This document shows positions 25,266 to 34,064 of a DNA stretch of 64,000 nt, piece by piece. Origin of the DNA: Methylophaga sulfidovorans (lineage in GTDB: Bacteria; Pseudomonadota; Gammaproteobacteria; Nitrosococcales; Methylophagaceae); contig NZ_FOSH01000008.1 of NCBI RefSeq assembly GCF_900114205.1, forward strand, positions 62,001 to 126,000, in the 5' to 3' direction. The translations under genes and the position numbers were made by a program. Numbering within the stretch: position 1 is the stretch's first letter; each line of letters opens with the position of its first letter. A model generated the notes under the pieces. It worked only from the letters and a program-made list of their open reading frames with translations, was not told the DNA's origin and did no database searches.

Positions 25266-27161
25266 GTGGCATTACTGTCATTAAAACAAATCACTGTGAG
25301 TTTCGGCGGCCCGAATCTATTAAATAAAGTCGATTTCCAACTTGATCGTGGTGAACGCGTCTGTTTAGTTGGGCGAAACGGTGCTGGTAAATCGACACTG
25401 ATGAAACTTATCGCAGGCGAAGTCACCGCTGACTCCGGCGAAATGGTCGGCATTCAGGACCTGGTGATTTCACGGCTGGAGCAAGAAGTCCCCAGCGGTA
25501 CGCATGGCAAAGTATTTGATGTGGTCGCAGCGGGCTTAGGCCAGGTTGCACCTTTGCTGGTGGAATATCACGATATTATTCATCAATTACAAACAGATAG
25601 CTCACAGGCGCTGTTAGATAAACTGGAAAAAGCTCAACATAAGATTGAAGCGGCAGATGGCTGGTCATTAGAGCAGCGTGTCGAAACTGTTATTTCCAAA
25701 CTATCTCTCGATGCTGATATGGAGTTTGATAGTTTATCTGGTGGTAAAAAACGTCGTGTATTACTGGCGCAAGCGCTGGTGAAGCAACCAGACATTTTAT
25801 TGCTCGATGAGCCGACTAACCATCTGGATATTGAATCTATCACCTGGCTTGAGGGCTTTTTAAAAAGCTATGGTGGCACAGTCTTGTTTATCACCCATGA
25901 TCGGACCTTCCTGCAGGCATTAGCCACACGCATCGTTCAATTGGACCGTGGCAATCTGGTCAGCTTTCCAGGTGACTATGAAAACTACCTGAAAAAACGT
26001 GAAGAACTGCTGGCGGCTGAGGCTGAACAAAATGCCCAGTTTGATAAAAAACTGGCACAGGAAGAAGTGTGGATTCGCCAAGGTATCAAGGCTCGTCGTA
26101 CCAGAAATGAAGGCCGGGTCAGAGCTTTGGAAGCCTTGCGTAAAGAACGTAGTCAACGACGTGAACGCCAGGGAACAGCCAATATTCAATTACAAGAAGC
26201 TGACAGAAGCGGCAAGCTGGTATTGGAAGCCGAACATATTGGTCAGAGTTATGATGGCAAAACGTTGTTTGACGACTTTTCTATCGTCATCCAGCGTGGT
26301 GATCGTATTGGGATTATCGGTCCGAATGGCTGTGGTAAAAGTACGTTGTTATCCATCTTGTTGCAACGAGCCGAACCAGAACATGGTTTCGTGAAATCAG
26401 GCACAAATCTGGAAATTGCTTTTTTTGATCAATTACGCAGCCAGCTTAATGAAGAAGAATCTGTGGTTGAGAATGTCGGCCAGGGCAGCGATCACGTAGA
26501 GATTAATGGTAGCCGCAAACATATCATTGGCTATCTGCAGGATTTTCTGTTCACGCCTGACAGAGCACGCACACCAGTGAAAGCATTATCTGGTGGTGAG
26601 CGAAACCGACTGTTATTAGCAAAACTGTTTACTCAACCTGCTAACTTGCTGGTGATGGACGAACCGACCAATGATCTTGATGCTGAAACTTTGGAACTGC
26701 TGGAAGATTTATTACTGAACTATTCCGGTACCTTACTGTTAGTCAGCCATGACCGTTCATTTATTAATAATGTGGTGACCAGCAGCATTGTTTTTGATAC
26801 CGATGGTGAGTTGCGTGAGTATGTCGGTGGTTATGATGACTGGTTGAGACAACGTGATGCAACGCAAAAGAGCAAGCCAAAAGCTGTAGCTAAATCGGCT
26901 ACAGAAAAGCCTACGAGTAATCAGGCTAAAAAATCAACACTGACTTATCAGGAAAAACTGGACCTGGAAGCATTGCCCGCTATTATTGAGAAGCTGGAAA
27001 TGGAGCAGGAAACCTTAACGGCGAAGATGTCTGAGCCAGACTTTTACCAACAAGACGCCGACAAAGTCAGCCAAGCTCAACAGGCTTTGTCTGAATTAGA
27101 AGCCAAAATGTCAAAAGCCTTTGAGCGTTGGGAGCTATTGGAAGAAAAAGCTAACAGCTAA
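25266..27161 (+). CDS. uup: ABC-F ATPase Uup
   Basis: The 631-residue protein starts with GTG, 2 nt after the yheS stop. It has two cassettes with Walker A GRNGAGKST and GPNGCGKST, signatures LSGGKKRRV and LSGGERNRL, and Walker [12 protein letters not shown] and [11 protein letters not shown]. The linker is rich in R/E and the C-terminus is coiled (KLDLEALPAIIEKLEMEQETL), the DNA-binding domain typical of Uup. Uup affects transposon excision and replication/ribosome function in E. coli. The gene ends only 6 nt before the stop of the convergent Amt fusion. Confidence 0.92.
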   Translation: MALLSLKQITVSFGGPNLLNKVDFQLDRGERVCLVGRNGAGKSTLMKLIAGEVTADSGEMVGIQDLVISRLEQEVPSGTHGKVFDVVAAGLGQVAPLLVEYHDIIHQLQTDSSQALLDKLEKAQHKIEAADGWSLEQRVETVISKLSLDADMEFDSLSGGKKRRVLLAQALVKQPDILLLDEPTNHLDIESITWLEGFLKSYGGTVLFITHDRTFLQALATRIVQLDRGNLVSFPGDYENYLKKREELLAAEAEQNAQFDKKLAQEEVWIRQGIKARRTRNEGRVRALEALRKERSQRRERQGTANIQLQEADRSGKLVLEAEHIGQSYDGKTLFDDFSIVIQRGDRIGIIGPNGCGKSTLLSILLQRAEPEHGFVKSGTNLEIAFFDQLRSQLNEEESVVENVGQGSDHVEINGSRKHIIGYLQDFLFTPDRARTPVKALSGGERNRLLLAKLFTQPANLLVMDEPTNDLDAETLELLEDLLLNYSGTLLLVSHDRSFINNVVTSSIVFDTDGELREYVGGYDDWLRQRDATQKSKPKAVAKSATEKPTSNQAKKSTLTYQEKLDLEALPAIIEKLEMEQETLTAKMSEPDFYQQDADKVSQAQQALSELEAKMSKAFERWELLEEKANS

Positions 27162-27167
27162 ACTCAT

Positions 27168-30100
27168 TTATGAGACTGATAGATTTTGCTCTAACAAAGT
27201 CATGACATGTTTTGCTGCTATTGACCGGCTGAAATAATACCCCTGATACACATCGCAGTGGTGTTGTTTGAGGAACTGTAATTGTTCCTGATTTTCAACA
27301 CCTTCTGCGATGACTTCCAGACCAAGGCTTTTCGCCAGGGTAATGATGGCCTTACAAATCGCAGCGTCTTCCACATTGACGCTACATTCTCTGATAAAGG
27401 CCTGATCAATTTTCAGCACATCCACAGGGAATTTTTTCAAGTAGCTCAAAGAGGAATAACCTGTCCCGAAGTCGTCTATTGATAGTCTGATATTGGTTTT
27501 TTTCAGCGCTTTTAATGCGGCGATGCTTTCTTCGGTATTACCCGTTAACACACCTTCAGTAATTTCAAACTCCAGCAATTCGCCACTGATGCCATATTGG
27601 GCCATCAGTTTTTCGACATAGGCCGTTAAGGTGTTTGAATGCAGATGATGGCCAGAAATATTAATGGCGATAGGTAATAATGTCGCGCCAGCATCACGCC
27701 ATGCCGATAATTGTTGGATAACTTTTTCAATGACCCATTCACCGACATCAATAATCATATTGGATTCATCGATAACAGGAATAAAATCACCGGGCATGAT
27801 TAAGCCATGCTCTGGATGCTCCCAACGTAATAATGCCTCAAAACCGACTACTTCACTGGTTTCACAAGAGACCTTTGGCTGATATTCAAGAAAAAACTGA
27901 TTGTGTTTGATAGCATCCGGCAGCGCATGTTCAAGTTGAAAGTGCTGTAAGGATTTTTCGACCATCTCTTCCAGATAAACGCGGTAAGTGTTGCGTCCGG
28001 CTTGTTTGGCTTTGTACATGGCGATATCAGCATGTTGTAACAGTTGTTCCGCCTGAATCTGTCCGTTTTCTGATATTGCAATCCCGATGCTGGTCGGTAC
28101 AACCAGGTTTTGCTGAGCAAGGGTAACAGGAGCACGCATCACACCGAGGATATCCATCGCCTTTTGTTCAGCAGTTGTGAGCGAGATATCACCGGATAAA
28201 ACGATAACAAACTCATCACCACCCCAGCGTCCGACTAAATCCAGTTCACGTGTGACTTTACCCAGACGCAGAGCCACTTCACATAACAGTTCATCACCGG
28301 CTTTATGTCCCAGATTGTCATTAATTTTTTTGAACTGATCCAAGTCCAGAAACATCAACACAACAGAACCTGGTGTTTGTTGGTGATAATTGATGAGTTG
28401 CTTTAAATGGCTCATGAAATAGGTACGATTATAGAGCCCGGTGAGCGGATCGTTATAGGCCAGCTGTTTTAAACGGTTTTGCAGTTTTATTTGCTGAGTA
28501 ATATCACGGATATGTAAGGTGTATTCGACACTAGGCTGTGTTGTGTCTGTTGTTTGTGTGATGACCACCTCAGCAGGGAATTCCTCACCATCACTTCGCG
28601 TCAACTCAGCAATATTATGGCGTTTAAGTACCAGTCCATCGCCACTAACAAAACCTTGTGACAGATTATTCATTGCTGCTGGACGAGACTGCTCAGTGAT
28701 AAATAACACAAAAAAGTTTTGTCCGAGTACCGAGCGTTTGGACATCCCAAAACACTGTTCTGCAGCAGGGTTAAATTCTATAATTTCGCCGCGAGCATTG
28801 ATGGTAACGATGCAGTCCATCGCCGCTTGTAAAATAGCGCCTTTGCGGAACTCACTTTCTTTATAAGCTGAGAATGCCTGATCGCGTTGTTCTATCTCTT
28901 TATTGACCTTATCAATGACGCGATTGTACTGTTGGGCAATTTGACCTACTTCGGTGAATGGCTCGACGGGAACAGTCGATGAGAAATCAGATTTTTGTTG
29001 CTGATGATGCATGGCTGAAAGTAAATCAAAGACTTCAGTACTGACACGATGTTCAGCCACATTAAGACCAATTAATTCGGCATTGGCGTCAACACGCAGT
29101 GGATAAAACCGGTTGATAATTTTAAATACCACATAGGCAATAACAAAACTGTAAAGACCGATAGTCCCAATGCCTAACAGTTGTACCTCTAATTGATCCA
29201 GTCGACTAAGCCCTGTTCCAATTTGTGCTGGATCACCTAATAGTGCAAGTGCAATGGTGCCCCAAATACCAGCAAATAAATGAACTGGAATAACGCTGAT
29301 AGCATCATCAATTTTTTTCCATTCCAGCAGTTTGTCACCGTAGAACACGATAATCCCACCAATAATGCCGATCAAAAACGCCTGGTCACTACTCACCGCA
29401 TGGCAGTTTGCTGTAATAGACACTAAACCACCTAACACACCATTAATGATCATCAAGACATCAACATAGCCATCAGAGAAGTATTTCAGTAGCGTTGTCG
29501 AAATACCACCCCACACTGCTGCAACCAGAGTGTTAAGCAGGATGCTGGGTACATTGTCAGACCAGGCGAGCGTACTGCCGCCATTAAACCCAAACCAGCC
29601 AAACCAGATAAGCATTGCGCCTAACACGGCCATAGGCAGGTTACTGCCTGGAATACGACGATCACTAACATCATAGCGGCCGATACGTGGCCCAATAATC
29701 AGTATGGCGGCTAAGGCAACCCAGCCACCGACAGAGTGGACAACGGTTGAACCGGCAAAGTCAACGAACCCTAGCTGTTCCAGCCAGCCTGTTGGATTAC
29801 CATTATAAATACCTGCCCATGCCCAATGCCCAATGACGGGATAGATAAGTAGGGTAATGGTGATTGTAATAATGACATAACCGATATAACTGGTGCGCTC
29901 AGCAACTGCACCTGACACAAGCGTGGCTGCGGTGCCACAGAACATCATCTGGAAAATAAAAAAAGTGGTTAGACTAGCTGTTGGCTTTTCACCAAACATA
30001 AAATGACTGATTCCAAAAAAACCGGAAACACTGTCACCAAACATAATGCCAAAACCAATTAACCAGAAAATAGCGCTGGATATAGTGAAGTCAGTGATGT

Positions 30101-30218
30101 TTTTTGCTGCGACGTTAATGCTATTTTTGCTGCGGACCAGGCCACTTTCCAAACAGAGAAAGCCTGCTTGCATGGTAAATACAAGGCAAGCAGAACAAAG
30201 TAACCATAAAGTATCCAC
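27168..30218 (-). CDS. Ammonium transporter fused to PAS-GGDEF-EAL signalling domains
   Basis: One uninterrupted 1016-codon gene. Residues ~1-370 are an Amt/MEP/Rh channel: the pore twin histidines are H161 (VVHSVGG) and H313 (PVHLFAG), and the gate and substrate region show FFIFQMMF and WFGWFGFNGG. A linker (about 375-455) leads to a PAS domain (~456-575), a GGDEF domain (~590-745) with the intact GGDEF at 666-670 and a product-inhibition RxxD at 657-660, and an EAL domain (~755-1010) with E794-A-L and the DDFGTGYSSL loop at 915-924. Both cyclase and phosphodiesterase motifs look intact. It probably couples external ammonium to cyclic-di-GMP. There is no glnK beside it. Confidence 0.93.
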   Translation of the reverse strand: MDTLWLLCSACLVFTMQAGFLCLESGLVRSKNSINVAAKNITDFTISSAIFWLIGFGIMFGDSVSGFFGISHFMFGEKPTASLTTFFIFQMMFCGTAATLVSGAVAERTSYIGYVIITITITLLIYPVIGHWAWAGIYNGNPTGWLEQLGFVDFAGSTVVHSVGGWVALAAILIIGPRIGRYDVSDRRIPGSNLPMAVLGAMLIWFGWFGFNGGSTLAWSDNVPSILLNTLVAAVWGGISTTLLKYFSDGYVDVLMIINGVLGGLVSITANCHAVSSDQAFLIGIIGGIIVFYGDKLLEWKKIDDAISVIPVHLFAGIWGTIALALLGDPAQIGTGLSRLDQLEVQLLGIGTIGLYSFVIAYVVFKIINRFYPLRVDANAELIGLNVAEHRVSTEVFDLLSAMHHQQQKSDFSSTVPVEPFTEVGQIAQQYNRVIDKVNKEIEQRDQAFSAYKESEFRKGAILQAAMDCIVTINARGEIIEFNPAAEQCFGMSKRSVLGQNFFVLFITEQSRPAAMNNLSQGFVSGDGLVLKRHNIAELTRSDGEEFPAEVVITQTTDTTQPSVEYTLHIRDITQQIKLQNRLKQLAYNDPLTGLYNRTYFMSHLKQLINYHQQTPGSVVLMFLDLDQFKKINDNLGHKAGDELLCEVALRLGKVTRELDLVGRWGGDEFVIVLSGDISLTTAEQKAMDILGVMRAPVTLAQQNLVVPTSIGIAISENGQIQAEQLLQHADIAMYKAKQAGRNTYRVYLEEMVEKSLQHFQLEHALPDAIKHNQFFLEYQPKVSCETSEVVGFEALLRWEHPEHGLIMPGDFIPVIDESNMIIDVGEWVIEKVIQQLSAWRDAGATLLPIAINISGHHLHSNTLTAYVEKLMAQYGISGELLEFEITEGVLTGNTEESIAALKALKKTNIRLSIDDFGTGYSSLSYLKKFPVDVLKIDQAFIRECSVNVEDAAICKAIITLAKSLGLEVIAEGVENQEQLQFLKQHHCDVYQGYYFSRSIAAKHVMTLLEQNLSVS

Positions 30219-30349
30219 AACCAGAGTCGCCTATATAAAATGAGATCTATGTATTTTTGTACGATATTTCAGAAAATAAATCCATACGTTATATGACGAA
30301 ATGGAATAGTTTCCCGTTTGTCTTGATGAGATTGTGATAGTGATAAAAC

Positions 30350-30387
30350 AAAAAAGCCATTTCCCTAAGTAGGTAAATGGCTTTTTT
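30350..30387. terminator. Intrinsic terminator, bidirectional
   Basis: AAAAAAGCCATTT pairs with AAATGGCTTTTTT around a 12-nt loop. On the minus strand it ends the cytochrome gene transcript 23 nt beyond the stop, and separates it from the Amt fusion. Confidence 0.92.
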
Positions 30388-30409
30388 ATGCGAGATACAG
30401 AGTATTTAA

Positions 30410-31174
30410 TTATTCATCTAATAAAGCATCACGGTCATCTCTGTGACGACGTGGCATAATCCACATTTCATACATAGATACACACCACATAAAGGCAAAA
30501 GACATTGCCATTGCGCCACCGGCAATAATCACCAACCATGCAAAGTTCGGATTAAGTTTTGTCAGCCACCAGGAGCTGATGTCGACAATCAGGAACGCAT
30601 AAGGTGTGACAATGGCTATGACTTTTAATGGTTTTGGCACGCCCGAAGCCAAACTGAATATCAAACCAACAAACATAAAGATAAAAGCGATACCAAATAA
30701 ATGAATATGTGAAACGCGGGCTAAAGATTGAAATGAAGCCCCGGTGTCGACAACGGCACGTTCTTTAATGTTTTTGAAATCAGTGTAATCAGGAATTGGC
30801 ATACCTGAATCGGCATTGTGACAAGGAATACAGTTAGCTTCAAAGATTTGTTTAATCCCTGTACCTTCATAAGCCGCTTCTGTTGCCCCCCTATGGACCC
30901 AAGTCACAATAGCTGCGCGATCTTCATCACTTGCCATTGGTTTCATTGAACCACTTAATTTATTTTCTAATAAAGAGTTATTTCGGTTGCCATAGTAACT
31001 ATAGACAATATCTTCGACAGAAAGACCATACTTACCATCAGCCAAGCCATGAGTTAACTGTATCTGAACAAGTGCCATCAGGTAACCAACAGCGACTACC
31101 ATCAGGTATCCACTAAATAGTGCTTTTAATGAAGTGCCTTGACTGGCGAGATTCAGATTGTGCGGGTGAGCCAT
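30410..31174 (-). CDS. Membrane-bound c-type cytochrome, four predicted helices
   Basis: The 254-residue protein has hydrophobic segments at about 16-38, 156-178, 182-203 and 210-232. The region between the first two carries one heme-binding CXXCH (CIPCH at 115-119). This soluble part (about 40-150) includes MADGKYGLS-like and IVTWVHRGATEAAYEG sequences and is expected in the periplasm. It would be a monoheme electron carrier anchored in the membrane, plausible in a respiratory or C1/sulfur chain. No partner genes lie nearby and I cannot name the family. It has a dedicated terminator. Confidence 0.75.
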   Translation of the reverse strand: MAHPHNLNLASQGTSLKALFSGYLMVVAVGYLMALVQIQLTHGLADGKYGLSVEDIVYSYYGNRNNSLLENKLSGSMKPMASDEDRAAIVTWVHRGATEAAYEGTGIKQIFEANCIPCHNADSGMPIPDYTDFKNIKERAVVDTGASFQSLARVSHIHLFGIAFIFMFVGLIFSLASGVPKPLKVIAIVTPYAFLIVDISSWWLTKLNPNFAWLVIIAGGAMAMSFAFMWCVSMYEMWIMPRRHRDDRDALLDE

Positions 31175-31252
31175 GAATTTTTCCTTTATTTTCTATGCAG
31201 GCGCTATGTTATTACATTCATTCGTTCAATAGTAGCAATTAACTCAGATTCA

Positions 31253-32020
31253 TTATTTAAATACTGTTTTGAGCAATTCGGTTGTTCTTGCGGCTGGATT
31301 TTCCCGAATCTTTTTCTCTTCTGAGGCTAACATCGTAAACAAGCCATCGAGCGCTTCTTCGGTTACATAATCGGGTAGATTGATATTGATATTCTTTCCT
31401 ACCACCGGAATGTCAGCAATTTTATCTGTTAATTGATTGTAATATTGAGTGGAACCTACCTGATCCAGGCTTTTATCAATAGTCGGTTTAAATAAAGCAC
31501 GTAATTGATCACTGGTATGAGACCTGAAGTATTGTGTTGCAGCATCATCCGGGCCATTCAGTATGTTTTTCGCATCATCAATGCTCATGGCTTTGATGGC
31601 ATTGACGAGAATATCTGTTGCTTGTGGTGCCGCCTTCTCAGCCGCTCTATTGAGACTTGTCTCAAATTCATCAGCAAGACCACCCATGCCATACTGACGC
31701 ATTAATGAGCCGACCTTCTCTATTTGAGGAGGGAGTGGAATATGAATATCTGCATTTTTTAGATACCCACCTGGTTTACTCACACTGGCAACAGCGCGTT
31801 CGCTGCCTACTGTTAACGCTTCTTTCAGACCAGAGATGATGGTAGCAATATCCAGATTTGATGCTTGTTTACTTGATGTGGCATCAGAAACGGATGAATT
31901 TAATAAGGTCTTACTATTCTCCTGGATGTCTTTCAGTAAACCTCCCCAGTCTGCCATAACAGCTGGAGTGCTGATTGTTAAAACTAAGCCTATGGTGATA
32001 GCGGTTGGTTTTGTTTTCAT
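31253..32020 (-). CDS. DUF4197-family exported protein
   Basis: The 255-residue protein begins with a signal peptide (MKTKPTAITIGLVLTISTPAVMA, predicted cut after residue 23). The mature part has the DUF4197 pattern: GLKEALTVGSERAV, IHIPLPPQIEKVGSLMRQYG, NGPDDAATQYFR, and the C-terminal DGLFTMLASEEKKIRENP. Function unknown. A start six codons upstream (TTG at 32038) is possible, but the ATG at 32020 has a good AGAGGA ribosome site 5-6 nt before it. Confidence 0.88.
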   Translation of the reverse strand: MKTKPTAITIGLVLTISTPAVMADWGGLLKDIQENSKTLLNSSVSDATSSKQASNLDIATIISGLKEALTVGSERAVASVSKPGGYLKNADIHIPLPPQIEKVGSLMRQYGMGGLADEFETSLNRAAEKAAPQATDILVNAIKAMSIDDAKNILNGPDDAATQYFRSHTSDQLRALFKPTIDKSLDQVGSTQYYNQLTDKIADIPVVGKNININLPDYVTEEALDGLFTMLASEEKKIRENPAARTTELLKTVFK

Positions 32021-32108
32021 GAGAGTCCTCTGCTGCAAATCAAACTTATTATGCTATGAGAGTGCGTTGCACAGTTTGAAGCGATGTGTTGGAAGAATGC
32101 TGAAAATG

Positions 32109-32144
32109 AAAAAGGCCGAACAGTAATTTCTGAACGACCTTTTA
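32109..32144 (-). terminator. Intrinsic terminator of the cold-shock gene
   Basis: AAAGGTCGTTCAG and CTGTTCGGCCTTT form a stem with two mismatches and a 6-nt loop, followed by T residues on the minus strand, 20 nt past the csp stop. Confidence 0.75.
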
Positions 32145-32164
32145 GAGATACTTTATATAGTTAA

Positions 32165-32374
32165 TCAACCGGGGACTACATTTTCTGCTTGTGGACCTTT
32201 TTGACCCTGAGTTACCTCCATGGTAACTGTTTGACCTTCTTTCAATGTTCTAAAGCCTTCTGACTTAATCGCAGAATGATGGACAAAAACATCTGGACCA
32301 TCAACCTGCTCAATAAAACCGAATCCTTTTGCATCATTGAACCACTTAACTTTACCTGTAACTTGCTCTGCCAT
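32165..32374 (-). CDS. Cold-shock protein, CspA family
   Basis: The 69-residue single cold-shock domain has the RNP1 motif KGFGFI and RNP2 VFVHHSAI, with an overall sequence typical of RNA/DNA-binding chaperones. A long upstream region (>100 nt before any plausible promoter) is compatible with an untranslated leader that folds thermally, as in cspA mRNA, although no cold box was identified. Whether it is truly cold-induced cannot be told. Confidence 0.95.
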   Translation of the reverse strand: MAEQVTGKVKWFNDAKGFGFIEQVDGPDVFVHHSAIKSEGFRTLKEGQTVTMEVTQGQKGPQAENVVPG

Positions 32375-32611
32375 ATCAACCTCAATTTAATAACTACATC
32401 GGCACAACTCCTTGTTGACCGATCTACACTTCTAAGAAGCTTACCCGCATTGTAACCATATAAAACAGAAAAAGAACACTATATTTTTGACAAAAAGCAA
32501 TATTTTTTTTGTTGTATAACATGGGTTAAGTTTTTGTTTCTGAGTATTTCTGCTTTTATTGTTTTGTTTTGTATATATTTATCTGCGAAGTTAAACATTT
32601 TCATATCAAAT
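32375..32611. other. Leader/promoter region of the cold-shock gene
   Basis: A 237-nt AT-rich stretch between the csp start and the yggX terminator. On the minus strand it contains several AT-rich hexamers (for example TACAAT near 32453) that could be the promoter, but no pair is convincing. An open frame of 67 codons here is rejected as noise. Confidence 0.5.
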
Positions 32612-32646
32612 AAAAAAGGGATGGTTAAATTTAACCATCCCTTTTT
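32612..32646. terminator. Perfect palindromic intrinsic terminator after yggX
   Basis: AAAAAGGGATGGTTAAA is followed directly by its exact complement, TTTAACCATCCCTTTTT. It serves yggX on the minus strand, 33 nt past the stop, and could work in both directions. Confidence 0.93.
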
Positions 32647-32678
32647 GCTAAAATAATCTGCGCTTATTTTTTGCCATT

Positions 32679-32948
32679 TCATCCTTTTGGAACAAAATCC
32701 GCAGGTGGGGCAGAGCCTTCTCCAAAGAAGAATTTTTCCATTTCAGTTTTCAGGAATGCCTGTGATTTTGGATCAGCAAGTGACAGTCTATATTCGTTAA
32801 TCAGCATAGTTTGCTGGCTTAACCACATCTGCCATGCCTCTTTTGAAACAGATTCATAAAGGGTTTTTCCCATTTCACCTGGGTAAGGAGGGAAGTCTAA
32901 ACCTTCGGCTTCTTTGTTGAGTTTTACACAATGTATTGTGCGTGCCAT
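32679..32948 (-). CDS. yggX: Probable Fe(2+)-trafficking protein YggX
   Basis: The 89-residue protein begins [24 protein letters not shown], with the conserved Cys, and continues [17 protein letters not shown] and EKFFFGE, the YggX signature. It protects iron-sulfur proteins against oxidation. It lies 8 nt downstream of mutY, the usual partner in gammaproteobacteria. Confidence 0.97.
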   Translation of the reverse strand: MARTIHCVKLNKEAEGLDFPPYPGEMGKTLYESVSKEAWQMWLSQQTMLINEYRLSLADPKSQAFLKTEMEKFFFGEGSAPPADFVPKG

Positions 32949-32956
32949 ATTTGCCT

Positions 32957-33997
32957 CTATTGTAATGTGTGTAAAAAAGAACGCACTGGCGCCGGAAGAC
33001 CCAGTTGCATAATATCGTTTATTTTATACCAGTTGCCGGTACTCTTGTCGGTCACACCGTTAATACGTGACTTTATTAAAAGTGGTCGAATCATTAATCT
33101 GAAGTGACTGAATACATGGGTGATTTCAGATAACTCTTCAATGCTATCGACAGAAAAATGGAGTGTGCGCTCACAATAAGAAATCAGCTCCTGTTTTTCC
33201 TGCCGTTCTGGAAAGCTCCACAAACCTCCCCAGATCCCTGTTGAGGGTCGTTGTTCCAGAAATAGCTCATCACCATTCTGACAGACAAGCCAGTAACATG
33301 TTCTGGTAGGAATCGTTTTTTTTGGCTTTTTCTCTGGATAAGCGGTCGGAGTGCCATTGTTATAGGCTAAACAATCGCTTTGCAGCGGACAATGTGGACA
33401 GTCTGGTTTACTTCGCGTGCAAAGTGTTGCCCCTAAATCCATTTGTGCCTGAATATAATTAGCAATACGTTTGTCAGGAAGTAGTAATTCCGCTTTTTCC
33501 CATAAACTATCTTCTACTTTTTTATTTCCAGGCCAGCCATTTACTGCAAAAAATCGTGTCAGTACACGTTTCACATTCCCATCTAAGATAGGATGTTTCT
33601 GATGATAGGCAAGTGTCAGGATGGCACCAGCGGTAGAACGTCCAATACCTGGTAAATTTATTAGCTCTTCTAAGGTCTCGGGGAAATATCCAGCATAGTC
33701 GGTGCTGACTATTTGTGCGGTTTTGTGCAAATTACGGGCACGGGCGTAATAACCTAAACCAGACCAATATGCTAAGACATCGTCTTGTTTTGCTTCTGCT
33801 AATGAGTGCACATCAGGAAAACGATGAACAAAGCGGTTGTAATAATCAATGACGGTAGAAACCTGTGTTTGCTGCAGCATGATTTCAGACAACCAGACGT
33901 GATAGGGCGTTGGACTTTGTTGCCAGGGCAGATTCTTACGACCGTAGTGATCGAACCAGTCGAGTAATGCATCAGCGAAGTTAAAAGGTTTTGTCAT
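32957..33997 (-). CDS. mutY: A/G-specific adenine glycosylase MutY
   Basis: MutY removes adenine mispaired with 8-oxoguanine. The 346-residue protein has the helix-hairpin-helix [13 protein letters not shown] with the catalytic Asp downstream, the 4Fe-4S ligands C-x6-C-x2-C-x5-C ([17 protein letters not shown]), and a C-terminal NUDIX-like 8-oxoG recognition domain ([17 protein letters not shown]). It precedes yggX on the same strand, and the AsmA gene lies upstream of it with a terminator between. Confidence 0.97.
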   Translation of the reverse strand: MTKPFNFADALLDWFDHYGRKNLPWQQSPTPYHVWLSEIMLQQTQVSTVIDYYNRFVHRFPDVHSLAEAKQDDVLAYWSGLGYYARARNLHKTAQIVSTDYAGYFPETLEELINLPGIGRSTAGAILTLAYHQKHPILDGNVKRVLTRFFAVNGWPGNKKVEDSLWEKAELLLPDKRIANYIQAQMDLGATLCTRSKPDCPHCPLQSDCLAYNNGTPTAYPEKKPKKTIPTRTCYWLVCQNGDELFLEQRPSTGIWGGLWSFPERQEKQELISYCERTLHFSVDSIEELSEITHVFSHFRLMIRPLLIKSRINGVTDKSTGNWYKINDIMQLGLPAPVRSFLHTLQ

Positions 33998-34009
33998 GTT
34001 TTACAAATT

Positions 34010-34041
34010 AAAAGCCCGCCTGACAGTGTATCAAGGCGGGC
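34010..34041 (-). terminator. Intrinsic terminator of the AsmA-family gene
   Basis: GCCCGCC / GGCGGGC stem with a 14-nt loop, followed on the minus strand by four T and AT-rich sequence, 24 nt past the asmA stop. Confidence 0.8.
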
Positions 34042-34064
34042 ATAGATTAAAGAGTCTTTAGCGC

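Noticed and set aside
32479-32682. 67-codon minus-strand frame over the yggX terminator
   Set aside because: It crosses a perfect intrinsic terminator and codes for low-complexity Lys/Ile/Phe-rich sequence typical of AT-rich DNA.
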